This document shows, one piece after another, positions 9,353 through 18,291 of a stretch of 28,230 bases of DNA. The notes under the pieces were generated by a model that saw nothing but the letters and a program-made list of their open reading frames with translations, did not search any database and was not told the origin of the DNA. Source of the DNA: Chara braunii (Eukaryota; Streptophyta; Charophyceae; Charales; Characeae); assembly GCA_003427395.1 (NCBI GenBank), contig BFEA01001341.1, forward strand, positions 25,664-53,893, in the 5' to 3' direction. The position numbers and the translations under genes are program-made. Numbering within the stretch: position 1 is the first letter of the stretch; every line of letters starts with the position of its first letter.

Positions 9353-9436
9353 GTTCGCGCTCGGCCGAGCAACCGAACATGTTCGCGCTCGGCCGAGCAA
9401 CCGAACATGTTCGCGCTCGGCCGAGCAACCGAACAC
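9353..9436. repeat. 28-bp tandem repeat, three copies, palindromic core
   Basis: Copies at 9353-9380, 9381-9408 and 9409-9436 are identical except for the last base of the third. Each contains the perfect palindrome GCTCGGCCGAGC, then AACCGAACAT. Partial units lie at about 9331-9346 and 9437-9472. Confidence 0.93.
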
Positions 9437-9483
9437 GTTCGGCTGCTCGGTGGGGCGCCCAACATGTTCGGTGTGCTACAAAG

Positions 9484-9530
<47 letters not shown>
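9484..9530. repeat. (AAT)n microsatellite
   Basis: About 15 units, directly between the inverted-repeat element and dispersed repeat copy B. Confidence 0.96.
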
Positions 9531-9532
<2 letters not shown>

Positions 9533-9908
9533 TAAAAATGAGCAATAGCAATCTTCAACAATCAAACGGCATCACATACACAGACCAGATAGTCGTGATC
9601 TCGAATCAACAGAAGAATTGCTTCACGAATTTCACCAAATAAGAGCACAGCAAAAACTCAATTTTGACAATGCTGAAATATTCCCTTCATTATCAACGAA
9701 GAACCAGAGTTGATATCCTATCTGGCGCTCGATGCCCAGACTACGAATGGCGGATCCTGTCCTACCCACAAATGCCGCAGATGACGACAACAGCTCCCCG
9801 AAGTACAAGCAGATCTCGGCCAAATGTTGTTCGCCTCAAGCACCAGGTAAATCTCATGCATCACTTACAACCTCATTTCCCCAACACGCAGTCGCTACGT
9901 GTACCAAG
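9531..9908 (-). repeat. Dispersed repeat, copy B
   Basis: Second copy of the family at 8615-9012, in the same orientation and with the same (AAT)n tract on its left. Together with copy A it forms a head-to-tail pair, interrupted by the inverted-repeat element at 9038-9483. Confidence 0.75.
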
Positions 9909-10339
9909 GCTATGCACTCTCCTTCTCTCTCTCCTTCTCCCTTTCTCTCTCTTCTCCTTCTCCTCCTTCTTCTTCTCCTTCTTCTTCTTCCCTGCGCATC
10001 TTTCCTTCTTCCGCGCGGCCGTTCTCTTCTACTCCTCGTGTGATTGCCTTTCTCTTTCACTTGCCTTCCTCCTTCAATCCCTCCGCGCGTTTTGTTGTTG
10101 CCTTTGCTCGTTCGGTCGAGCCCGAGCTCGTCGTCGATCGAGTATCCGTATACGCCTTCCCTTCTCCTTGCTATCCCGGTCGCCATCCCCTCTACTCTTG
10201 CTTCCCCCACCAACTTCACTTTTTGTATTTTGTAGCTAGAGCCGTGGTCGATATAATCACTATAATACTAATACTATTACAACTATTACTAATGAATAAT
10301 AATAATAATGAAAATAATGAATGTATATCAACTATCTTT
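9909..10339. other. Pyrimidine-rich and AT-rich gene-free stretch
   Basis: 9915-10000 is almost pure C/T with TTCTTCTCC motifs; 10245-10325 is rich in AATA and TACTAT motifs. ORFs here are Ser/Phe/Leu runs from the C/T tract. No LTR matching the downstream element could be found. Confidence 0.5.
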
Positions 10340-10373
10340 CCGGCTGATACATTCATAGTGAGGGTGCGTTTCA

Positions 10374-10474
10374 CTCGGGTCGGTAGTCGGTCTCCTTCCT
10401 TCTATCGAGGTGAGTGTTCTCTCTCCTTCGCCTTCTCTCCCTCTCTCTCTCTCTCTCGGGTCGGTAGTCGGTCT
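10374..10474. repeat. 20-bp direct repeat pair in the pol leader
   Basis: CTCGGGTCGGTAGTCGGTCT occurs at 10374-10393 and again, identical, at 10455-10474. A CT-rich stretch and a splice-donor-like GAG/GTGAGT lie between them. Confidence 0.9.
10410..10415 (+). promoter_or_regulatory. Candidate 5' splice site in the leader
   Basis: GAG followed by GTGAGT is a near-ideal U2-type donor. It lies about 160 bp before the protease ORF. Paired with the acceptor-like sequence ending at 15402, splicing would remove all of pol and join the leader to gag. No transcript evidence; such matches also occur by chance. Confidence 0.3.
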
Positions 10475-10495
10475 TATATGAGGAGACCCGGGAGT

Positions 10496-10536
10496 GGGAG
10501 GCCAACCTCCCCGGAGTCCTCCTATATGACTCCGGG
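10496..10536 (+). promoter_or_regulatory. Two adjoining, mutually exclusive hairpins before pol
   Basis: Hairpin 1: GGGAGG at 10496-10501 pairs with CCTCCC at 10506-10511 across a 4-base loop. Hairpin 2: CCCGGAGT at 10510-10517 pairs with ACTCCGGG at 10529-10536 across 11 bases. They share two bases (10510-10511), so both cannot form fully at once. They end 37 bp before the pol ORF. A role in translation or packaging is only a guess. Confidence 0.5.
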
Positions 10537-10572
10537 CCCGAAACTTCATTAGGGCAACAGGGATACTCAAGA

Positions 10573-11892
10573 GTGGCGACCGTGGGGGTGGGCCCTAGGT
10601 CAGGTATGACCTATAGACCCCCCACCTCGATTGGAAGAGTGCCACAGGCAGCGCGGACCAGGAGCCAGAACAAGGCGGGGACCAGTCAAGAGCGCAGCCA
10701 GGCGCCCAGCCAGGCACCCCCTCGAAAGGAACCTGAGCCAGGATGCAGGAAGGAGGTGGTGAAGGTTTCGGAAGAAGATGAGGATGACGACGAGGAGGAT
10801 GAGAGGCTCCGGCAAGAGGAGGATCGACGGACGGAGCTAAGGGCCAAGAAAAGAGGGGCCCAAGGGGAAGCCGAGCCAAACCTTCCTGACAGCGTACCTA
10901 AGAAGAAGAAGTACGCAGTTCGGTTGGAGGAGGGTTTCGATGTGGAGCGAATGGTGGATAGGCTCCTAGAAGGTCATAATGACCTGATGAACTTAAAGGA
11001 TATTTTAACCTCAGCACCAAGGCTCCGTGACGGGCTGAAGGGGCGGCTCTCGCGCAGGCTAGTACCCAATGTCTATCTAAGTACGATCCTGCCTAGGGAG
11101 GTAGAATGGACTGAGGTAGGGACGAGAATGAAATGGAAGTGTGTGGCGTGTGGCCAGGTGGATTTGGTGGTAAAGAACCAGAAGTGTACCGGGATGGTGG
11201 ACACGGACGCAAAAATGAACATCATCAGGGAAAGAGAAGCAATGATGTTGGGGATGGAGATTGACCGTTCGGACCATGGTATGCTGCATGGCGCTAACTG
11301 CAAAGCGGCTTTTTGTGGTACGACATCGAATGTGATTATAGAGATTGGGAAAGTACGGGCGATGACCTGCTTCTTCGTCATGCCAGATGTCGACCACTCC
11401 ATCCTCCTGGGGAGATCGTTCCTGTGCCGCACAGAGACCCTGATTTATAATAAGCACGATGGAACGATGATCCTGCTCCTGTGCGATCTGGCCTGCGGGA
11501 GCTATGAGGTCATTACTTGCCGGAACACGGGGCCAGGGAGTGGGAGGAACAAACCCAACCTTGGCTTGTTTACCTTCGAAGAATCCGAGAACGAGCGGAG
11601 GAGGCTCTGGGAGGTGCCCGAGGAGGGAGGAGGGACTGAGGTGTTGACGCTAAGCCTTACTGATGTCAATAAGGCTATGGAAGTGGTGGCAGCGCATGAC
11701 ATGGCAGACCCTGAGGCCATTAAAGCGTTGAGGGAGCAGGTTCTAGAGAGCCCTCAGGTGGGAGAGGTGGAGCTGGTTTATAGGCTTCCAAGTGGAAGGG
11801 GAGGTCCGACAATGGCACATGCGCGAACGGTAAGCCGACCTTTTTTAGGGGACGGCTTCAGCACGGCTTCCAAAGGCGGTACAAAACGGTAG
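10573..11892 (+). pseudogene. Pol N-terminal part with retropepsin-like protease, active site altered
   Basis: The frame is open from 10468; the first ATG is at 10606. Residues are numbered here from a GTG at 10573. The N-terminal region is basic, then acidic (EEDEDDDEEDE), with no capsid or zinc knuckle. A CxxC segment (KCVACG) precedes the aspartic protease region, where the catalytic triplet reads Asp-Thr-Asp at residues 210-212 instead of Asp-Thr-Gly/Ser-Gly; one G-to-A change from GGC explains it. The second conserved element, ILLGRS, is at 277-282. The enzyme would process retroelement polyproteins. The frame ends at a TAG (11890-11892) because a -1 shift near 11873 moves the continuing Pol sequence into another frame. 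Dead copy. Confidence 0.82.
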
Positions 11893-13085
11893 ATAAAAAG
11901 TGCCGCCCAGTTCCCTTGCTCGTTACTGAAGATGAGGAGGCCTACTATGAGCGGGAGCGAGGGTTGATACGGTGCATGAGGGAGGACGCAGCCAGTGGTC
12001 CGTGCCGTATCAACGATGAGAACGAAGGGAAGCTGATAATTGGAGAGCCTGACTTTCTTTCGCCCCAAGAGAGAACTCTGATGGTGGGGTTGATGAAGAG
12101 AAGGCACTGCGCATATGCATTCAGTGATGATCAACGTGGAAGGCTGGATGTGGACAGGATTCCGATGATTCGGATCCACACAATCCCACATGAGCCATGA
12201 AATTTGAGAGGCGCGCGGTACCCCAACCCGGATGAGGAGAAGATGGTGGTGGACTACCTGGATGGCAAGATGCGCACGAATGTTGCCGACTATTCCAGCG
12301 GGCCATACGCTTCCTCCTCGTTTTGTTTCATTAAGCCAAATGGGACGTTGCGATGGGTGCAGGATTTACAGCGGCTAAATGCCGTGACAGTGCGTGATGC
12401 GGGAGGATTGTCAAACGCGGACGCATTGTCAGAGTCGTGTGCAGGAGGGCCTATAATCTCGCTTATAGACCTCTACTCTGGGTATGACCAGTTTCCTGTA
12501 TACCCGCCAGACAGGCCGGTAACGGCGATGCATACGCCCAGGGGGCTAATTCATATGAATGTAGCCCCTCAGGGATGGACGAATGCAGTGGCAATGGTTC
12601 AAAGGCATATGATTAGAGCCATGCAGACGGTCAGTCCACACATCACCCAGCCTTATATCGATGACTTGGCGGTTAAAGGCCCGAAGGAAAGGGAGGAAGA
12701 CGAAGTGATGCCCGACGTAAGACGTTTTGTTTGGAAGCACGTCCAAGACCTTGATCAAGTCCTGAACTTTTTGGAAGAATACAACCTTACGGCCAGTGGC
12801 CCAAAATCTAAGCATTGTATGAGGGAGGCAACCATCTTGGGTTTTGTCTGCAATGAGAATGGCCGGAGGCTTGATGTGAAGAAGACGGACAAAATCGTGG
12901 AATGGCCAATACCCTTCCGTTCGATAACGGACGTAAGNAGCTTCCTTGGCACTTGCGGATTCTGNAGAAGCTTCGTGAGGAACTTTGCCGCCAAGACTGA
13001 GCACCTAAGGAAGCTGGTGCGTCAAGACCAAGAATGGGTTTGGGGTGGAGACCAAGAAGACGCTGTGAGGCTGATGAAGGAAGAG
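11874..13085 (+). pseudogene. Reverse transcriptase domain (Ty3/gypsy type)
   Basis: Continues Pol in the third frame. Seen in order: the connecting segment (RRHCAYAFSDDQRGRLDVD), the FCFIKPNGTLRWVQDLQRLN stretch, motif A with LIDLYSGYDQF (Asp codon at 12468), motif B APQGWTNAV, and the catalytic YIDD (Asp codons at 12660 and 12663), then the thumb/connection region (SKHCMREATILGFVCNENG). One stop, TGA at 12198-12200, lies where the family has a Trp codon. Two Ns at 12938 and 12965. The catalytic aspartates are intact. The enzyme would copy retroelement RNA into DNA. It follows the protease part after the -1 shift and runs straight into RNase H. Confidence 0.92.
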
Positions 13086-13607
13086 TTTAAAGAAGGGGGT
13101 CTGGTGTTGGGGGCGCCAAACTACAAAGTCATTGAGGAGAAGTCATTCATGATTGAGACGAACGCGATACCTACTGCCTTGGGAGGAGTTTTGGTTTAGG
13201 CGGATGCTGAGGGGAAGGAGAGACCGCTGAGGTTTGAGAGTCAGACTCTTAATACGACTGAGAGGAACTACTCTCAGTTTAAAAAGGAGACGTTGGCAGT
13301 ACTCCACTGCCTGAGGATCTTCCAAAACTATGTTTTTGGCAGAAGGTTCGTGTTAAGGGTGGACCCCACTGCGCTCGCTTGTTCCCTGAAGAACTATACT
13401 CCATCTGACCCAACCGTCGCAAGGTGGTTGACGTACATTTGGATGTTTAACTTTGAGCTGGAGAGGATTCCGAGGGACAAGAACATGGCAGATGGGCTGA
13501 GCCACATCAACTGGGATAAATCGGATCAGGAGTCGATAGAAGACACTCCGGCAGTTGATGGGTTCTTGGATCAGGAAGAGGATGTCCGCCTCCATATAAA
13601 TGAATAG
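13086..13607 (+). pseudogene. RNase H domain, first catalytic Asp changed to Asn
   Basis: Follows the reverse transcriptase in the same frame. The beginning reads FMIETNAIPTALGGVLV; the Asn (AAC at 13161-13163) stands where RNase H has its first catalytic Asp, a one-base G-to-A change. The Glu in FKKETLAVLHCL (13287) and the Asp in RVDPTALA (13362) are present, and the end ADGLSHINWD is typical for the domain. A TAG at 13197-13199 and another at 13605-13607 interrupt it. The domain would remove the RNA strand after reverse transcription; here the substitution alone should abolish activity. Confidence 0.88.
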
Positions 13608-13832
13608 TCCTTGCGGGTGCCTAGTTGTGTCGGTCACCCCATATGGCTAGCGCCTAGGGGGTACGAGCAAAAGGAGGAGTTGGTCCTCAAGCCCTCCCAG
13701 AAGGAGGATCCGTGGGGGAGTAAAGATGTCCACTTGATGATGAAATTGGCATTGGCAGACACTCACAACTTGGCGGAGGAAGTGAGGACGATAGAGGAAG
13801 GCCCAACTTAGGTAGAGGAGCATGAGCAGCTG
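13608..13832 (+). pseudogene. Pol linker between RNase H and integrase
   Basis: The same frame stays open between the TAG at 13605 and a TAG at 13809-13811. The composition is protein-like (RVPSCVGHPIWLAPRGYEQ). The minus-strand element has a comparable linker before its H2C2 domain. No known domain. Confidence 0.6.
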
Positions 13833-15231
13833 ATGGGAGGAATGTATCTACTCACCAACACGCTTTTGCAGGGAGACTTTGATCAAAAGAACTCATTCAG
13901 TCCTATGGAAAGTGAGGACTTTATTCCTGAAAGCCGGGATGATGAGTTCGAGGAACGAAAAATCAAGGAAGCCTTTCGGGCAGAAGAGTATGATGGAATC
14001 TACTTGGAGTTGGGGCTACTCCTGTCTTGTGAGATGAGGGATAGAGACGCGAGTGCCAAGGCGNAGAAGATAAGGCACCTCTATGTGGTAAGGGATGAAC
14101 ATTTGTTCATAAAGCGACAGGTCGGGAACCCCAAAAGGATTGTATGTGAGAGGAACCGGCAAATCGATATTATAGCAGCCCTACACGATGGTATAGCAGG
14201 GGGGCACAGAGGGATAGGTGCCACGTGCGCAAAGATAAGCGAATTGTACCATTGGGATATGATGCTGACTATGGTCATCAAGTACTGTCAGTCTTGTGTA
14301 CCCTATCAGGAGAGGTCGGCGCAAAGACCAGGGGAGCCTCTACACCCGAGGTTAGAGAGAGAAGTGGGTGCGGCTGCACACCTGGACCTGCTATTCATGC
14401 CAGCTGGGGAGAATGGGTGTAATTACATCTTCGATGCACGGGATAACCTTACTGGGTTTGTGGACGGGCGAGCTATCCGTACAAAAACTGACCCAGTTTT
14501 GACAAATTGCATCGAGGAGTATTACTTGCGCTACCCCTTTGTCAAAGAGTTTGTGATGGATCAAGGATCGGAGTTCACCTGTAACGAGGTGCGGACCTTG
14601 CTTGCGGGGTACGACGCAGTGGCAAACTATACTACTGTCGCACACCCTCAGGCGAACGCACCTCTGGAAAGAGGGCACAGTACCATCACGAATCTCTTGG
14701 CCAACTGGACAGAAGGCAAACCTAGTCAGTGGCCGAAGTTCCTGCGAGCAGCTTTCTTCGTGGAGAATGTCACGGTAAAGAGAACAACCAAGTACGCGCC
14801 AACCACGTTATGGTATGGGAGGCATGCCACCTTTCCCATAGAAAGCTTCATGAAAGCCTGGAGGCGCCACGACTTGGAAGTAAATCTGTCCTTCGAGGAG
14901 CTGCTCGATATCCGGGCTCGACAAGTGGGAGCTGCTGAAGAGAGATTGCGAGAGGCCACCGGTCAGATAGAAAGGAGCCGCATGGAGGATAAGATGCGAT
15001 GGGACCAGATGGCGCGAGTAAGGAAGGAGCCGTTGGCAGTGGTGGATGTCTTATTGCTATATGGCTCCTCCTTGGAAAAACAATGGTCGAGGAAACTCGA
15101 CAAAAGGTGGATGGGGCCCTATAGGATCTTGCGGTGCGGCGAATTCGGAGCTTACCAAGGAGCTGGACGGGACAGGATGGCAGGATTGGGTGTCAAGGAC
15201 CACATTGAAGAAGTTTGTGGCCAGGGAATAG
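13833..15231 (+). pseudogene. Integrase domain, frameshifted near the C terminus
   Basis: H2C2 zinc-binding domain: His118, His125, Cys152, Cys155 (numbered from 13833). Catalytic triad: Asp185 (HLDLLF), Asp243 (FVMDQGSEF) and Glu279 (NAPLERGHS), with the standard 35 residues between the last two. The C-terminal SH3-like part (RKEPLAVVDVLLLYG, DKRWMGPYRI) follows. After GEFGAYQ at about 15157 an indel shifts the frame: the third frame runs on to 15272 with unrelated sequence, while frame 1 gives the expected end (WVSRTTLKKFVARE) and a TAG at 15229-15231. An N lies at 14064. The triad is intact, but the C terminus is damaged. No chromodomain is seen. Confidence 0.92.
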
Positions 15232-15315
15232 GTAAAGAATCCCACACCCCTCCGAGTAAACCATTGTTTTAAGGTGTCGCATGTCCTGGTTAGGCTAGGC
15301 AGAAAATGGAAAGGG

Positions 15316-15402
15316 GTAAGGATACATGTGTTGTTGAAGACTTGATGGACTGATGACTGACCTTATTGTGTGCCTGTTTACTTTCCCTCGCCTGATGTGC
15401 AG
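15316..15402 (+). promoter_or_regulatory. Intron-like segment between pol and gag
   Basis: GGGG|GTAAGG at 15316 resembles a donor. TGACTGACC at 15354-15362 holds a branch-point-like CTGAC. A pyrimidine-rich stretch and TGTGCAG|GT end at 15402, 41 nt after the branch motif. The 87-nt length is typical of short plant introns. The acceptor lies 22 bp before the Gag ATG (15425) and could also serve the leader donor at 10410. Inference only. Confidence 0.35.
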
Positions 15403-15424
15403 GTCCGACTTTTCGAAGACAGCC

Positions 15425-18291
15425 ATGCAGAGGGGCGGGAGGGACGCACGGCCATGACAGAGGCCCCTGGGTGCGTTTGGAGGAGGTGGTCAGCGCAGGC
15501 CAGTTCGGAGAGAGTTCACGCCTGTCTTCGACGATGATAACGTAGAGCTCTTTCTGGACGCCTACTACGCTCATGCGGCACGACAGGGATGGTCTACCCA
15601 GGAAAGGATATGGAATCTGAGAGGACTTGGGCGTTTCGAGGAGCCTATCGCGCACATCCGAGAGGAGGCTTTGACCTGGCAGGTCGTGGAGGCGAGGATG
15701 CAGAGACTGAGGGCCTCACCACCAGGACGTGATGGTTTTCCCATTCGGCTGGAGGAAGGCAATGCAGAGGAGTTCATTCCAGCCTATGAGCAGTATATGC
15801 GCGATCAGGGGACCTGGCAGGAGGAGTGGATGCAGACGTTGCCCCTCTGGACGTGAAGGGCAGAGAGGCCACTGGCGAGGCAAATTCGGGACAGAGCGCA
15901 TGATTGGGAGGACTGCCAGGCTCAGCTGAGACAGGCATTTCGACGGCCAGAGCCGGAGAGACCAGAGCCCAGGGTGGAAAGACGGCAGAGGAGTAAGAGG
16001 CCACGTCGAGACCCAGAAACAAGGGGGGCCATAGCGATTAGGAGAGGCCGAAAGGCTTCGGCACAGCGGGAGGAGGCAGCGGAGCCGGCGCAGGCTGCGG
16101 AACCAGTTCAGGCAGCAGGGCCAGCTCAGGTAGCGGAGCTACCCCCTACTCGTGGACTTGAGCTAGTGGAGTTTGGCCAATCACAGGCAGTGACGTACGG
16201 GGTCCGTCGCCGAAGTTGCCAGAGGAGAGGGAGGCTGTACTGTTGAGGACGTGGCTCGATAGGCTGGAGGCCCATCTCGATGTGTTCCAATGGGGGACTT
16301 CGCAGCTGGGAGGAGATCCGGTTGAACTGGCACAGTACGAGCCGGCAGAAGAGCCACCAGGCCCTGAGCCGGAAGCTGAGCCGCACGAGTCAGGGGAGCT
16401 ACGGACCGAGGAGGTTATTACCGTTGGGGACGATACCCCTGTTCCCACCCCAATCCCGGAGCAGGTGTGGCAGTACTGGCCTGAGGGAATTCTTGAGCCG
16501 GATAGCGAGGAGATTCCAGTACCGCCATTGGAAACTATTACGCTGCCCGAAGCAGGCTAAGCAGGGGAGCGAGAGGAGAGCGAGAGGGTGAGGACACATA
16601 CGATTGTGCCACCACAGCTAGCTGAGCATGCGGCTGAGCACTTGGACACTGAGGTGCCGACACCCAAGGAGCCACCGCCAGAGTTACCGCCTGCAGGAGG
16701 GGGAGTGAGTGCGGGAGTCCCGCTGCGAGGGGGCCACGGGGCGCGAGCAGGGAGGCCATCAGGGGAGACAGCTGAGGAAAAGTCCGTGAGGGTGCAGGCG
16801 CGCATTGCTGAAATATACGAGAAGAAAGTTAGGATGGAAGCTGCAGGAGAGGCGCCGACACCGCCGGTCGACCCCGGGACCAGTGAGCAGAGGGTTGGCG
16901 AGGCATGGGCTAGATACGAGGATTGGAGGGAGGCCGCCCTCTTGAGGTCACGAGAGGCAGGACGGGAGGACGAGAGGGCGGACGAGGCACGGGAGACTGG
17001 GGACTTGGAATTTTTAACCGCCAGGATGGCGATCGAGCGTACAGATAGAAGGATACGCCAGGCGGCGATCGCGTTGTTTCAGCGTTACACCATGCTTAGC
17101 GATGAGCTGGCGGTCTCAAGGTTGGAGGTGGAGCAGCTATCTACTCAACTCGCGGAAGAGAAGACGAAGAACCAAGCCTGGAAGTCTCGTATGGAAGCCA
17201 AAGAAGCTGAATGGGAAAGGAGGCTCCAAGATATGGCGGCGGCTGTGGAGAGACTTTCGGCCACCAAGGTGGTGGACTGGACGGAGCAGAGTCGATATGG
17301 TATCCAGGGAGAGGAGGTGCAGGGACTCTTTGGCCAGGGAGGGACGACAGGGGGGATGAAGAAGGTATTCCTGGATTCAGTGGAGGCGGAAGCAAGGCAG
17401 AAGACCGAGGAGAAGAGTTTCAGCTTCAGAGTTCCCACGGAGTTGGCCTCGTAGCAAGTGACCCCTATGGTAATTGAGACCCCCGCGGAGGAGCCAGCGC
17501 AGAGGCCCCAGTCGCCAGCAGCAGGAGGAAGTTCCGCGGAAAGGTCCCCTACGATTCTATTAGAAGTGCGGGTAGGCACCCTTACAGGGGCAGTGGTGGC
17601 CGCTGAGCCTGAGACGATGGAGGAAGAGGCATCATGCCTGGACGAGATAGTGGCAGCCATGGAGCTAGATATGCCATCAGGGGGGCCTCAGAGGCAGGAG
17701 ACCCCGGAGCGTGTGCTGGAAATGGGAGAATTGAAGACGCAATGGGGCTCCGGGGCCACAAAGGCTGACTCAGGGGGGCGGATCTCATAGCAGCAACAAG
17801 AGGTTATGAGTGAACCAGCGGCAACCGTGACTCCTCAGCCATCAGAGCCGCATAGGGACGAGAGGGCGACTGTGATGGAGGAGGCCCATGAGGGGAGGCC
17901 ACAGAGATTGAATACTCCGGAGTACAGGCCTGAGGGGGATGAGATGCGAGCGGGGCCAAGCACCCAGGCGCTGGGGATGAGATCAGAGGAGTCGTGGAGC
18001 ATGCCCTAGAGTCATGAGGTGAGCAGAGAGGTCAGCGAGGCAGCGTCGTCGCCAGGATCCCAGAAGAAGAAGAGAAGGTACCAAAGGAGGTCAGATGATC
18101 AGTGCTTCTTCTGCGAACATGGCATACACAGAGCCCTTGAGTGTCCAAAGTTCCTCAAGGACAAGGCAGTTCGGAAAGTGACAGAGAGAGGTGGAAAGAT
18201 GTATGATAGGCGAGGTCGAGTGGTAGAGCGAGCTCCAGATGGGGGTAGGGCTCAGCTATATAGACAAAACCAGGAGGTCATGAGTGAGTAG
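15425..18291 (+). pseudogene. Gag-like ORF with coiled coil and CCHC zinc knuckle, 3' of integrase
   Basis: About 955 codons, frame 2 to about 16200, then frame 1 after one shift. The capsid-like N-terminal part (VELFLDAYYAHAARQGW, EEFIPAYEQYM, ARQIRDRAHDWEDCQAQLRQ) resembles retrotransposon Gag. A basic stretch, Pro/Glu/Ala-rich spacers and a heptad-patterned coiled coil (about 17080-17270, LEVEQLSTQLAEE) follow. The C terminus has a CX2CX4HX4C zinc knuckle at 18103-18144, and the frame closes at TAG 18289-18291. Stops: TGA 15455, TGA 15854, TAA 16558, TAG 17452, 17788 and 18007; all can come from CAA, CAG, CGA or TGG by one transition. Gag would form particles and bind the RNA genome. In most gypsy elements it precedes protease; here non-coding DNA follows it. 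The family resemblance to Chara proteins is from memory. Confidence 0.82.

Larger units (their letters stand above)
9038..9483. mobile_element. 446-bp inverted-repeat element (MITE-like) inside an (AAT)n tract
   Basis: The ends are CTGTGTAGCA at 9038-9047 and its near-complement at 9474-9483 (9 of 10 bases pair; TGTAGCA/TGCTACA is perfect). (AAT)n repeat abuts on both sides, at 9020-9037 and 9484-9530, so the element appears to have split one microsatellite; the target duplication is hidden by the repeat. Inside are GC-rich motifs built on CTCGG/CCGAG, a CA-rich stretch and three 28-bp repeats. No transposase. Superfamily not assignable. Confidence 0.6.

Noticed and set aside
9204-9642. ORFs with runs of Ile, Asn or Tyr
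   Set aside because: Direct translations of the (AAT)n tract.
9854-10552. Arg-rich and Ser/Phe-rich ORFs
   Set aside because: Products of the C/T-rich tract at 9915-10000 and CT repeats at 10436-10457.
15046-15231. Independent small gene
   Set aside because: It is the frame-1 continuation of the integrase C terminus after an indel near 15157.
13833-15272. Chromodomain at the integrase end
   Set aside because: The C-terminal sequence ends soon after the SH3-like part; no chromodomain aromatic-cage pattern is visible in either frame.
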